DNA of 64,000 nucleotides from positions 1 to 64,000 of IMG/VR virus record IMGVR_UViG_3300043598_000012; one strand, given 5' to 3'. Under the pieces are notes generated by a model, which saw nothing but the letters and a program-made list of their open reading frames with translations, was not told the origin of the DNA and searched no databases. This document shows positions 17,337 to 27,000 of the stretch, one piece after another. Within the stretch, counting starts at the first letter, position 1. Every line of letters begins with the position of its first letter. The translations under genes were made by a program, and so were the position numbers. Source of the stretch: a virus.

Positions 17337-18340
17337 CCGAAGAACTCGGCATAACAAGCGTGGAAGATGTATTAGAACGACGGCTTGGGCTAGACGGTCT
17401 ACGACAGGGTCGTGAGTACCAAATTTATTGCCCGAACCCCAATCACGAGGACCACAATCTGGGCAGCTGCTCCGTCAACCTCACTACGGGGCTCTGGAAG
17501 TGTTGGGCATGCGGAGCGCACGGAGACCTCATTCGGCTTGTCTCGCTCTCCCAGGGCATCGCTACCCTGGAGGCCAAGCGAGCTCTACAGCCGAACACGA
17601 GGGAGGCTCTAGCTGCCTCGACTAGCTACAAGTTGAGTCAGGCGCTGGCTTCTGCTAGGCCGAGCAAGCATGCGCGCGCGTTGGGCGGACCCTACGAGAG
17701 CGGTCCTCTGACGGAGCTCCGCAACAGAGGGTTCTCCGCAGAGACGCTCAAGCGGTGGGGGGTGCGTTGGGTGGCGGAAGAGCAGCTCGCCAAGAAGGAT
17801 CCCAAGCCGGACGAGCTTCCGACCTACACTATCCGTCAGTGCTACGCCATCCCTGTAGAGGACGAGCACAGCCAGCTCCTCTCTTGGTGTTATCGGCGGA
17901 CAGGTGATTCGCCCAACTGGCAGCCACGGTACCTCTACTCCACCCACGCTGACATCGGGGCTATGTGGTTCGGGCTCCGCCACCACGCCAACGAGCGAGC
18001 CGTCTACGTGGTCGAGGGGGCTCTCGACGCCATGTGGCTGGACCAGGCGGGGCTGCCAGCTCTGGCGATGCTCGGCGCCGGTCTCAGCGACCAGAAGGTG
18101 CGCAGGTTGCTCCGCTATCGAGAGGTCACGGTGTTCGCCGATCGGGACAACGGCGGGCTTCAAGCTCTTCTCACCCTAGGTCGAGTGCTGGGAGGCAACC
18201 TACGTCTAAGGGTAGCCCGGTACCCAAGCTGGTACTCCAAGGACGGCAAGGTTGACCCGCAGAACGTTCACCCAGTAGATCTCGAGATCGCGGCGCACCG
18301 AGCTCTACCGTGGCAAGTCTTCCTACGAGCCTTCGCTTGA
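17330..18340 (+). CDS. DnaG-like primase
   Basis: 336 aa. A CHC2 zinc finger is visible (Cys34, His39, Cys58, Cys61), then a Toprim core with VVEGALDAM near residue 225-235 and FADRDNGG near 270. This is shorter than bacterial DnaG (about 600 aa) because the C-terminal helicase-binding domain is lacking. Makes RNA primers for the fork together with the DnaB-like helicase three genes upstream. Confidence 0.85.
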   Translation: MLAEELGITSVEDVLERRLGLDGLRQGREYQIYCPNPNHEDHNLGSCSVNLTTGLWKCWACGAHGDLIRLVSLSQGIATLEAKRALQPNTREALAASTSYKLSQALASARPSKHARALGGPYESGPLTELRNRGFSAETLKRWGVRWVAEEQLAKKDPKPDELPTYTIRQCYAIPVEDEHSQLLSWCYRRTGDSPNWQPRYLYSTHADIGAMWFGLRHHANERAVYVVEGALDAMWLDQAGLPALAMLGAGLSDQKVRRLLRYREVTVFADRDNGGLQALLTLGRVLGGNLRLRVARYPSWYSKDGKVDPQNVHPVDLEIAAHRALPWQVFLRAFA

Positions 18341-18401
18341 GGTAGCAGATTTTTTCTACGAATCACGTGCCTTCTGTTGGCGTCTGTGCTAAGATGCTCG
18401 T
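18341..18401 (+). promoter_or_regulatory. Conserved promoter cassette 1
   Basis: GGTAG 18341, GTGCCT 18367-18372, 17-bp spacer, TAAGAT 18390-18395, six bases, ATG 18402. GGTAG follows the primase stop directly. This copy is the most diverged in the middle T-run (TTTTTTCTA rather than TTTCC). Confidence 0.7.
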
Positions 18402-18704
18402 ATGACCACCACTAACGAGTGCCTCCACGGAGGCTACCACCAGCCAGGGCAGTGCCCGGAGGCCAATGTCTTCGAGCGAGAGGCCTTCTACGACGAGCTC
18501 TACGAGCGGCAGGTGATGTCGGTCCTCGACCATGCCGAGACCATCGACGATTCCCGCACGCTCGCCGACCTGGACTTCGAGCCCCGCACCGTTGAGATCT
18601 GTCCAGACTGTGGCTCTGGTCACACCACTGAGTCTCGCATCTGGCGTGATGGCGAGCCGACCAACTTCTGCTGCACCGAATGCGGAGCGAGGTGGACGCT
18701 GTGA
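18402..18704 (+). CDS. Zinc-ribbon protein
   Basis: 100 aa, expected from a leaderless message of cassette 1. Four cysteines in CPDCGSG and CCTECGARW at residues about 67-97 form a zinc ribbon; two more are at the N terminus (CLHGGYHQPGQC). Opens with MTTTN like other cassette genes. Overlaps next gene by four bases. Confidence 0.6.
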   Translation: MTTTNECLHGGYHQPGQCPEANVFEREAFYDELYERQVMSVLDHAETIDDSRTLADLDFEPRTVEICPDCGSGHTTESRIWRDGEPTNFCCTECGARWTL

Positions 18705-19111
18705 ACATCATCGACAAGCTCGCAGAGCAGGGCATCGATCGAGAGCGGTTGGAGCGGGTGATGAAGCCCAAGGCAGAGAACTGGGGTCACCTCGTCTATG
18801 CCTTCGAAGTGGTCACTGTGTTGGGAACGGTCCTCGACGCCATGCAAGAGGAGGTTCGCTGGCCTGACGTTGCTGACGAGCTCTATGACGCTCTTCAAGA
18901 CGCTGCTGATGACAACAGCAATTGGTTGGAGCGTACCTACAGAGAGATCGAGGTCGCTTACTCCCGAGCATCTGTTGATGCTCTCAGCAAGATCTTCAAG
19001 CACTTGCGTGACCTTGATCAGCGTGGCCGCGATGAGGTGACTCGGGACGGTTGCCGTCGGGCCATGGCCATAGTCGAGCGACTTCGATCTGCAACGGCAG
19101 CGGGCAGTTAG
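18701..19111 (+). CDS. Helical protein of unknown function
   Basis: 136 aa from GTG 18701 (GTGA overlap with the previous stop); ATG 18680 is an alternative with seven more residues. Mostly helical, C-terminal arginines. No family recognised. Confidence 0.55.
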   Translation: MNIIDKLAEQGIDRERLERVMKPKAENWGHLVYAFEVVTVLGTVLDAMQEEVRWPDVADELYDALQDAADDNSNWLERTYREIEVAYSRASVDALSKIFKHLRDLDQRGRDEVTRDGCRRAMAIVERLRSATAAGS

Positions 19112-19184
19112 CATCTGTGCGCAGCTCAACCAGCTCAGCCAAGATGAACCAGCACACCACCAACCATGTAGAAGCAGGAGACCG

Positions 19185-19640
19185 ATGACCCCCACTGCAA
19201 CCCCCATCTCTGTCGACGACCAATGGGCAGCCGCCCAGCGGGAGTTCGGTAAGAAGGTGAAGACCTTCGCCCGCAATAGTGCCTATGCCGTACCCGGCTA
19301 CGACGAGGTGGACATGGAGCAAGAGCTCCTCGTCGTGCTGTGGGAATGCGTGGTGAACTACGACCCCGGCAAGGGAGCTCGGTTCAACACCTACTTCCAG
19401 ACCTCCGCCAAGAACCGTATCGTGAGCCTGATCCGGCGGTTCCAGGCTCTGAGCCGCACGGCTGAAGTAGCATCTCTAGACGTAGAGGCTGTGTCGCTAG
19501 CGGTGGACGAGGTGTTCGCCAAGGGCTACTCCGCTGAGGACACCGCGCTGTTGCGCATGGAAGTGCGTGAGGCAGTAGCCACCCACGGAGAGGCATCCCT
19601 TGAGGGACGACGAGGACGGAAGCCGAAGCGGGTCGCCTAG
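19185..19640 (+). CDS. Sigma-70 region 2-like protein
   Basis: 151 aa, GCAGGAGA upstream. Residues about 38-86 (EVDMEQELLVVLWECV, then RFNTYFQTSAKNRIV) match sigma region 2, which binds the -10 element and core polymerase. I see no region 4; the tail RRGRKPKR is basic. It could be a minimal phage sigma or a fragment acting as anti- or co-factor. A possible driver of the repeated promoters in this window, but this is inference. Confidence 0.65.
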   Translation: MTPTATPISVDDQWAAAQREFGKKVKTFARNSAYAVPGYDEVDMEQELLVVLWECVVNYDPGKGARFNTYFQTSAKNRIVSLIRRFQALSRTAEVASLDVEAVSLAVDEVFAKGYSAEDTALLRMEVREAVATHGEASLEGRRGRKPKRVA

Positions 19641-19863
19641 CTCTAGGCAGGTAGACCACCTGGCCAACCCTCGTGCCGCTAGGTTCCTCGACTCGCTGGC
19701 TGCCCACCCGTTCCTCTGCATCGTCGTAGAGGGCGATAGGGTCAAGCTCTACGAGAAGGACATGGCGCCGGAGGCTCTAGAGGACCTCCTCACGGCTCTG
19801 GAGCGTACCATACCAGAGCGAGCTGCTGACCTAGGCAGCGAAATGCCCGGAGGAGGCAGTTAG
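19600..19863 (+). CDS. Small protein of unknown function
   Basis: 87 aa from TTG 19600, with GGAGAGG about eight bases upstream, inside the end of the sigma-like gene. N terminus disordered, then a folded stretch (FLCIVVEGDRVKLYEKD) and a helix. Stop shares its last base with the next GTG. Confidence 0.5.
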   Translation: MRDDEDGSRSGSPSSRQVDHLANPRAARFLDSLAAHPFLCIVVEGDRVKLYEKDMAPEALEDLLTALERTIPERAADLGSEMPGGGS

Positions 19864-20636
19864 TGGGTCTCACTGCTAAGACGTTTAAGGGACTTGACAA
19901 GAAGCGCATGAAGAAGCGGTCAGGTGGTGGCGGGGACCGCGTCAAGGTGGAGGACGACAAGCCCAATACCGTGCAGTTCTACGTCGCTCCTGACGAGTTC
20001 GAGGAGTTCGAGCAGCACGGGTGGCAGAGCGGCGGCAACTGGAATTTCGTCCCCTGCGCAGGCGAGGGTTGCCCGCTGTGCACCAATGAGGATGAGAAGA
20101 TCCGTAAAACGAGCTACCGCTTCTGTGCGCCGGTCTTCGACCACAAGCAGAAGAAGAGTCTCATCCTCGAAGGTCCGCAGACGATGGCGAGCATCATCTT
20201 CCGGCGCTACGAGGCTTGCGAGCGTCGGCGGGCGGGCTCGTTCCTCCGCAAGGTTTGGGATGTCACTCGGTTCAGCGGGACTCCCACTACCTTCGATTGC
20301 GAGGAGAGCGAGAGCACGGCCAAGAACCCCAACGGGTTGCCGGAGCGGCTCGACCCCGCCAAGTACATCCAGGCTCAGATGGACCGCTACTACGAGAACG
20401 CCTCGGCGGACGTGTCAGCCCTGGATGATAACTTCGATGGCGACAGCTTCGAGGAAGACGAGGATTGGCTGGACCTCGACGAGGAAGGTGAAGAGGCCTG
20501 GGACAAGGAGTCCCTCCTGGCCCTGAAGCCGTCTGAGCTCAAGGACGCCGCCGCCGAGTTCAACATCAAGGTGCGCGAGGTCACTCGGGAGAACCGACCC
20601 AAGCTCATCGCAGCCATCCTGCGCAAGCAGGGCTAG
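19863..20636 (+). CDS. Single-stranded DNA-binding protein candidate, Zn and acidic tail
   Basis: 257 aa. A basic N terminus, a fold with Cys65, Cys70 and Cys73 (CAGEGCPLC) recalling gp32-type phage SSBs, then an Asp/Glu-rich linker (about 185-215) and a HeH/SAP-like C-terminal domain. The acidic region would recruit replication partners. Assigned from architecture and neighbours (HU, acidic HeH protein, primase upstream). Confidence 0.55.
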   Translation: MGLTAKTFKGLDKKRMKKRSGGGGDRVKVEDDKPNTVQFYVAPDEFEEFEQHGWQSGGNWNFVPCAGEGCPLCTNEDEKIRKTSYRFCAPVFDHKQKKSLILEGPQTMASIIFRRYEACERRRAGSFLRKVWDVTRFSGTPTTFDCEESESTAKNPNGLPERLDPAKYIQAQMDRYYENASADVSALDDNFDGDSFEEDEDWLDLDEEGEEAWDKESLLALKPSELKDAAAEFNIKVREVTRENRPKLIAAILRKQG

Positions 20637-20676
20637 TCCAACCCCAAGCAAAACCAACAACAAGGAGACCACACAC

Positions 20677-21204
20677 GTGGGAAGCAGCAAGATCAAGAAG
20701 GCACTCACGGCGCTGGAGGAGGCGCTCGGTGAAGCGGGGTTGGACTCTGTCCACGTCTCGCTCCAGATCCCGATCGGCTCCGGAGGCGTCTCGGAGGACG
20801 ACCTCGACGACGGCGAAGAGGCCGTCGACGACGAGGACTGGGAGGAGGGTGGCGAAGAGGAAGAGGGCGAAGGCGAGCCCTACACTCGCGACGAGCTTGA
20901 CGCCATGGAGACCAGCGACGTGCAGGCCATCTACAAGGAGCTCGTCGGTCCCCTGAAGCCTCGTACTCGCAAGAACACCCTCGTCACCGAGATCCTGGAG
21001 GCGCAGGAGGCTGGCGACGAGGAAGAGGGCGAGGAGGCTGGTGACGACGACTGGGACGACGAGGTCGTTGACGAGGAGGCTGAGCCCGAGGAGGAGGCCG
21101 AAGACGGCTGGGACGACGACTGGGATGACGAGCCGGAGCCCGCTCCCACCAAGCGTCCCGCCAAGAAGGCTGCTCCGGTCAAGAAGGCGGCGAAGCGCCG
21201 ATGA
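20677..21204 (+). CDS. Highly acidic protein with HeH domain and basic tail
   Basis: 175 aa from GTG, AAGGAG upstream. Two long Asp/Glu tracts flank a HeH/SAP-like segment (YTRDELDAMETSDVQAIYKE). The last 25 residues are Lys/Ala/Pro (KKAAPVKKAAKRR). Shares the HeH plus acidic design with the SSB candidate next door. Overlaps the HU gene by four bases. Confidence 0.55.
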   Translation: MGSSKIKKALTALEEALGEAGLDSVHVSLQIPIGSGGVSEDDLDDGEEAVDDEDWEEGGEEEEGEGEPYTRDELDAMETSDVQAIYKELVGPLKPRTRKNTLVTEILEAQEAGDEEEGEEAGDDDWDDEVVDEEAEPEEEAEDGWDDDWDDEPEPAPTKRPAKKAAPVKKAAKRR

Positions 21205-21485
21205 ACCGCACCGAGTTCATCAACGACCTCACCGAGTCCATGGATGGCCACGGTCTGAGCAAGACAGTCGTCAAGGCCACGGTGGAGGCCTTCGAGGAGC
21301 TCGTCAAGGACGAGCTCGCCGAGGGAAGCGGCAGCGTCGTGCTCAGCGGGTTCGTCAAGTTCGAGCGGAAGGAGCGTGCCGCTCGCACGGGTCGCAACCC
21401 TCAGACGGGTGCGGAGATCCAGATCCCCGCCAAGACGGTGGTCAAGGTTACCCCGCTGAAGGCGTTCAAGGACGCCGTCCTCTAG
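21201..21485 (+). CDS. HU/IHF-family DNA-binding protein
   Basis: 94 aa, close to the standard HU length. MNRTEFINDLTE, then GFVKFERKERAARTGRNPQTG and the final KVTPLKAFKDAV follow HU from end to end, including the beta-arm Pro motif. It bends and compacts phage DNA or assists replication and recombination. Last gene before a strong terminator. Confidence 0.9.
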   Translation: MNRTEFINDLTESMDGHGLSKTVVKATVEAFEELVKDELAEGSGSVVLSGFVKFERKERAARTGRNPQTGAEIQIPAKTVVKVTPLKAFKDAVL

Positions 21486-21506
21486 TCCGCCCACCATAGC
21501 AGCCAG

Positions 21507-21542
21507 AAGGGGAGTCGTCTCGGTGTTGGGGCGACTCCCCTT
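21507..21542 (+). terminator. Rho-independent-type hairpin
   Basis: Perfect 11-bp stem: 21507-21517 (AAGGGGAGTCG) pairs with 21532-21542, loop of 14 bases, followed by TCCTCGTCT. Separates the SSB/HU operon from the thymidylate genes. Confidence 0.7.
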
Positions 21543-21562
21543 CCTCGTCTAGGAGGTGCAGC

Positions 21563-22159
21563 ATGCGCATGAAGAAGGGGTCCCTCGTCGTTGTGGAGGG
21601 GCTCGACTCAACAGGAAAGACGACGCTCGTGGACGCTCTAGCAGAGCACGTCCACGGCATCACGGCGGTGCACTCGCCCAGCGGTGGCGGTGAATTGGGC
21701 CAGGAGATCTACGAGCTCACCGAGCGGCCCAGGCCAATGGAGGGGCTTACTCGTCAGTTCTTACATCTTGCGGCCCACGTTGAGATTTACCAGAACACAG
21801 TAATCCCTGCCCTCTCGCAGAGCGCGGTCGTGATGGACAGGAACTGGTGTTCTACTTACGCCTACGGGATCGCAGGAGGCGTGCTGAAGAGCACCCCCAT
21901 CTTCTCAGCCGATTGGTATGACACCGTGCAGTACCCTGCTCAGGGACAGGTGCCAGATCTCGTCGTGCTCTGCTTGGAGCCTCATCGAGACGACCGCCAC
22001 AACACGCCGGAGCTCGAAGCTGCGTACCTTGATCTCAAGCGGAGGCTCGACAAGGACCCCGCTCTCAAGCACGTCCGGATCATGCCCAAGCTCAGCAAGC
22101 GGGCACAGCTCATCGCTTTGATGCAGATGTGCCAGGAAGCCAACCTCACAAGGAGCTAG
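21563..22159 (+). CDS. tmk: Thymidylate kinase-like P-loop kinase
   Basis: 198 aa, ribosome site AGGAGG. Walker A EGLDSTGKTT (residues 12-21) and the DR motif DRNWCSTYAYG (Asp92-Arg93) are those of dTMP kinases. It would phosphorylate dTMP or a hydroxymethylated analogue to the diphosphate. Its stop is two bases from the thymidylate-synthase-like gene, so the two act on the same nucleotide. Confidence 0.75.
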   Translation: MRMKKGSLVVVEGLDSTGKTTLVDALAEHVHGITAVHSPSGGGELGQEIYELTERPRPMEGLTRQFLHLAAHVEIYQNTVIPALSQSAVVMDRNWCSTYAYGIAGGVLKSTPIFSADWYDTVQYPAQGQVPDLVVLCLEPHRDDRHNTPELEAAYLDLKRRLDKDPALKHVRIMPKLSKRAQLIALMQMCQEANLTRS

Positions 22160-22161
22160 CG

Positions 22162-23268
22162 ATGCACGAGTTCGTAGGCGAGGTCAATGAGGTGTACCCC
22201 GCCATGCTGCAAGCGGTGTTCAAGTTCGGCGAGCGTGTGCCGTCGAGAGTCGCCCCCACCATCGAGCTGCACCCCCTCGTGGCCGAGTTCGAGAACCCTC
22301 GTCGGCGTCTCGTCACCTCGTACGGCAGGGCAGTCAACGTGCCGTTCATGCTGGCTGAGGTGGTGCACATCCTCAACGGGCGAGAAGACCTCGCCTTCCT
22401 CGACCAGTTCAACAGCCAGGTCAAGGAGTACAGCGACGACGGTGTGCGCTTCAATGCTGCCTACGGACACCGGCTCCGTCACGCACACGGCTACGACCAG
22501 GTCAGGGATGTCATCAAGCTCCTCAAGCGGGACCGGGGTACCCGTCAGGCGACGCTCACGATCTGGCACCCAGACGACCGCCATCACGAGCTTGTGCACG
22601 TCGAGTCGCACAACGGCGGTGTCGGTGATGGATGGAGCAAGGAAGAACCTCGCCAGGTCAAGGACCGGGCCTGCAACCTGCTCGCCCACCTGATGATCCG
22701 GGATGGTGTGCTCAACTGGATGCAGGTCATGCGGAGCAATGACGCCATCTGGGGGCTCCCCTACAACCTCATGCAATGGACCTACCTCATGGAGTACATC
22801 GCCAACGAGGTGGGCGTGGAGCTCGGCGTCTACCGGCATATCGCCGACAGTTTCCACATCTACGACTACCACGAGGACGAGGCAAGCAAGGTCGCGCCCT
22901 TCGACCTCTACGAGCATCAGGGCCTGCGCTCTCGTTCGCATGCTCCGATGATCGCTGACGAATCTGCGTTGGAAGCAGCGGTCGAGCTCGCCAACCATGG
23001 TTGGAGCAGCGTTCATCACCCCGGCAACGTTCCTCAGTGGGTGATCGACTTTGGCCAGATCTGGTCAAGCTGGCGCTCCTATAAGGAGCTCGACGATGCC
23101 GGAGCCCAGCATCAACTGACACGCGCCAACGATCAGATCTTCGCAGCGGCGACTTATCGCTTCTACTGGTCCAACCGCTGGCACAAGCAGGACCCCGGTC
23201 ATCCGCGCCCAGACACCGTCAGAGCCGCATGGGGTTCGACCATCGGTGACTGGATCATGGCGTCATGA
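22162..23268 (+). CDS. Thymidylate synthase-fold enzyme (ThyA or dUMP hydroxymethylase)
   Basis: 368 aa from ATG 22162 with AAGGAG upstream. Residues 168-210 follow the ThyA core: Cys171 (in RACNLL instead of PCH), VMRSNDAIWGLPYN with the Asn that selects dUMP over dCMP, and HIADSFHIYDYH. An unusual loop (about 147-168, SHNGGVGDGW) precedes the cysteine. Longer than ThyA (264 aa). Product may be dTMP or 5-hydroxymethyl-dUMP; the sequence alone cannot decide. Followed by a short gene overlapping four bases. Confidence 0.75.
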   Translation: MHEFVGEVNEVYPAMLQAVFKFGERVPSRVAPTIELHPLVAEFENPRRRLVTSYGRAVNVPFMLAEVVHILNGREDLAFLDQFNSQVKEYSDDGVRFNAAYGHRLRHAHGYDQVRDVIKLLKRDRGTRQATLTIWHPDDRHHELVHVESHNGGVGDGWSKEEPRQVKDRACNLLAHLMIRDGVLNWMQVMRSNDAIWGLPYNLMQWTYLMEYIANEVGVELGVYRHIADSFHIYDYHEDEASKVAPFDLYEHQGLRSRSHAPMIADESALEAAVELANHGWSSVHHPGNVPQWVIDFGQIWSSWRSYKELDDAGAQHQLTRANDQIFAAATYRFYWSNRWHKQDPGHPRPDTVRAAWGSTIGDWIMAS

Positions 23269-23435
23269 CCACACTGCTTCAGATGCCTGTCGAGAAGTAC
23301 ATGGACGAGCGGGCGTTCGAGTTCGAGCAACTCGCCGCTCACGCCAAGACCAACCCGCTCGACCTACGGGTGGCGCTCTCCAACGTCTTCGTCTCTATGG
23401 CCCGCCAGGGTCACATGCGTACCCTCAAGAGGTGA
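23265..23435 (+). CDS. 56-aa helical protein
   Basis: ATG overlaps the preceding stop (ATGA). MTTLLQMPVEKYMDERAFEF then a helix with MARQGHMRTLKR. Coding is supported by overlap and codon use; unknown role. Confidence 0.5.
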   Translation: MTTLLQMPVEKYMDERAFEFEQLAAHAKTNPLDLRVALSNVFVSMARQGHMRTLKR

Positions 23436-23460
23436 CTCGCCTAGTACACTAGAGGCTACA

Positions 23461-24009
23461 ATGGTCCGTATGGACCACGTCTCGATCTACGCCCTTTGCG
23501 ACCCTGGCGGAGAGATCCGTTATGTAGGAAAGACGATGCAGCCGGTGAGCAACCGACTATCCATGCACGTCGCTGAAGCCAAGAACCCTCGATACCAGTG
23601 TCACAGACTCAACTGGATTCGATCTCTGTTGGATCAGGGAGCTCGCCCGGAAGCTGTGCTGCTGATGAAGGTGCCTGTCGCAGAGTGGGAGCTCTGGGAG
23701 TGCACCTAGATTGCTGTGTTGCGGGAGGCAGGCTACCGCCTGGTTAACAACACAGACGGTGGGGACGGGCGTGTAGGCCCATTGAGCGAAGAGACGCGCC
23801 GCAAGATCGGCGAGGCCCATCGGGGGAAGCCGGTCAACCAGCCTGGCGTACCTTTGAAGGTGACGCACCGAGCGGCCATCAGCCGGTCGCTGGCAGGGAA
23901 CCAACGAGGCAAAGGGAACCGTGGCAAGAAGCTCAGTGAAGAGCACAAGCGGAAGATCGGCGAGGCGCGACGCCGAGCCTACGAGCGCCAGAGGGCAGAA
24001 GCCAGGTGA
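23461..24009 (+). pseudogene. GIY-YIG homing endonuclease interrupted by an in-frame TAG
   Basis: One reading frame contains IYALCDP and RYVGKT (GIY-YIG module), then TAG at 23707-23709, then IAVLREAGYRLVNNTDGGDG and two NUMOD3-like repeats (LSEETRRKIGEAHRG, LSEEHKRKIGEARR). The halves join naturally across the stop, where related nucleases have an aromatic residue (TGG to TAG is one change). Neither half alone is a full enzyme; GTG 23716 could restart the second. A -10 TACACT sits ten bases before ATG. It may be decayed or read through. Confidence 0.7.
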
Positions 24010-27000
24010 TGCAGCGAAGGCGAAGGGCTCCAGGCTCGTTCACCTTCATTAGCTACGTGCACACCGATTATTCGTCACTAGACGGACTCGGTACCGTGCC
24101 TGAGTACGTCGAGAGGGCCAAGGCGGACGGCCAGGAGGCCCTGGCGATCACGGACCACGGCAACCTCTGTGGGCTCCCGGAGTTCTACAAGGAGTGCCGC
24201 AAGGCGGACATTGAACCAATCCTTGGTGAGGAGTTCTACTTCACCATCGACGCTGAACGCCACCGGCTAGAGACCAAGGGCAAGTCCACCAAGCACGAGG
24301 AAATGGCGGAGGCCGAGAGCGAGGGCCTGGGCCGCTACCACGTCGTGATCCTCGCCCGTGGGCAGCGAGGCTACGAGACGCTCTGCGAGCTCTCGACAGC
24401 CACGCACCACAACTTCTACGGCAAGCCGCTCCTCGACCGCAACATCGTCAACGAGCTCTCCGACAAGGACCGGGACAGCCTCGTGTGCCTCTCGGGCTGT
24501 GCGACCTCTGTGATCTCGAGAGCGGTGCTAGCAGGCGACATGCAAGGTGCTGCCCGACACCTCATCTGGTGGCGTGAGATGTTCCCGCACTTCTACATCG
24601 AGCTTCAGCACCACGACACCGACTTCGATCGAGAGATCAACCGAGGGCTCTTGCGGCTCGCCAAGCGGTACGAGGTGCCCATCGTCGTCACCAACGACCC
24701 GCACTACGCCGTGCCAGAGGACCATGAGCATCATGACGCGCTGCTTGCCATCCAGACGGCCAGCGACATCGACGACCCCGAACGTTTCGCCTTCTCCGGC
24801 TCCGGCTACCACCTCCGTACCGAGCGGGAGATGCGGGAGGCCTTCTCTCGCTATGGGTCTGAGGTCTGGAAGCCAGGCATCCTCAACACGCAGGTGGTGG
24901 CTAAGCTTTGCCACACCAGGATCAAGGACTGGGAGAGCAAGACCTGGCACATCCCCAAGTTCCCTGACGTTGAAGACAGCCAAGCCTTCCTCCAGAAGTT
25001 GACCATCAAGGGGCTCAAGGAGCTGGGTCGGTTCAGCGACAGAGAGTACGTCAAGCGCGCCAAGTACGAGCTGGGCGTCTTCGAGGAGGTGGGCATAGCC
25101 GACTTCCTACTCATCACCTGGGACATCATCGAGGAGGCCAGGCGGCTTGGCATCGGTGTAGGTCCTGGGCGAGGCTCCGTGTGTGGAACCCTCGTTGGCC
25201 AGACCATCCGTCTCCACAAGATCGATCCGATCAAGTACGAGCTGCGGTTCGACCGCTTCTTGAACCCCGCTCGCCCAAAGATGCCCGACATCGACACCGA
25301 CTTCAGCCAGGAGCGGCGGGAGGAGCTCTTCCCCTACATCATCAGGAAGTACGGCGCCGAGAACGTGGTGACTGTCTGCGCCTACCAGACGCTGAGGCTC
25401 AAGAGCGCCTTCCAGTCCATGGCCCGAGCCTACGGCATCGAGTGGAACGAGCGGCAGAAGCTGACTAAGCTCCTCGCCAACGACGACGAGAACAGCATCG
25501 ACCTCCTGCCCGACGAGCTCCGTGAGGCACACCCCGAACTGGCTTCACGCATGCTTCGGCTCTCGGGCACCAAGAAGGGTGTCAGCCAGCACCCAGCCGG
25601 AGTGATCATTGCTGACCCCAAGGATCGTATTGCCAAGATGGTCCCAGAGATGTGGATCGCCTCCAGCAAGCGGATGGTTGGCCAGTACGATCTCTTGGCA
25701 GCAGAGGCAATGCACCTGCTCAAGCAGGACCTACTTGGGCTCCGCACGATCGACACCATCGAGCACAGCGTCGATCTCATCGAGCAGAGCACAGGTGAGG
25801 TGCTAGATCCTGACTCGTGGGTGCCAGACGACGAGCCAGGTGACGACAAGGTCTGGGAGATGCTGGCGGAGGGTCGCACAGGTGGCGTGTTCCAGATGGA
25901 GGGACCGGCCAACCAGCAGGGTTGTCGAGAGGTGCAGCCCAATTGCTTTGAAGACGTGGTGAGCATCACCGCGCTCTACCGCACCGGCGCCATGTCGGCG
26001 GGCTTTCCCAAGGTGTTCAATGAGAACCGCCGTAAAGGCACCATCGACTTCATCCACCCTGACCTAGAGCCTATCCTGGGCCACACCTCTGGCGTGGTGC
26101 TCTACCAGGAGCAGGTCATGGACATGGGGGAGTTCCTCGCTGGGTTCGACATGGTACAGGTAGACGATATCAAGGACGCCATCAAGAAGAAGGATCCCAA
26201 GGTCTTCGCCATCATCTCTCCCCTGTTCATCAGGGGTTGCATGGAGCACAGCGGGATGAGTGAGTCGGTAGCCAAGGAGATCTGGCGTTACATCGAGGGC
26301 TATGCGGGGTATGGCTACAACCGGTCGCATGCCGTGGCCTACACCATGCTGACCTACCAGACAGCTCGACTCAAGGCTCTTTACCCCCTAGAGTTCCTCA
26401 CAGCTCTGCTCCGCACGGTCAAGGGCTCCTCCAAGGAGGCCAAGGCCAAGCGAGAGGGCTACATGAGGGAGCTCATGGAGTACGGCTACACGATGCTGAC
26501 TCCTTGCATCAACCGCTCTGACGAGCTCGCCACACCAGACGTCGAGCACGAGGGTGTCAGGTTTGGACTCTCAGACATCGCTGGCGTAGGTCACAAGGCC
26601 GCCAGCAAGATCGTTGATGGGCGCCCCGAGGGAGGCTACACGTCGGTCAAGACGCTGATGGCGGTGGCCAACAACACCGGCACCATGGACCACCTGCACG
26701 ACGCCTGTGCCCTGGAGGTGCTCGGGGCTCCAGGAGACCTTAACGTAGCAGAAGAGAAGCTCAACTGGCAGTTCGTCGACCGCATGGCAACTTACCGAGA
26801 GAAGTACGCGCTCAAGGTGCGGTTGCCCGTCGAGAACAAGAACGACAAGTGCCTGATCATCGGGGAGATCCGCAAGATCACTCGGGGCACTACCAAGGGC
26901 AACAAGCCATACGTCACCTGGCACCTTCAGTGGGACATCACGCACACGTACGATATCCGTCTGTGGAGCGGGACCGACTCGCTCTGGAAGCTCAACGAGG

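Noticed and set aside
23707-23709. TAG read as an amino acid throughout the phage
   Set aside because: Many well supported genes in the window end in TAG, so genome-wide recoding does not fit.
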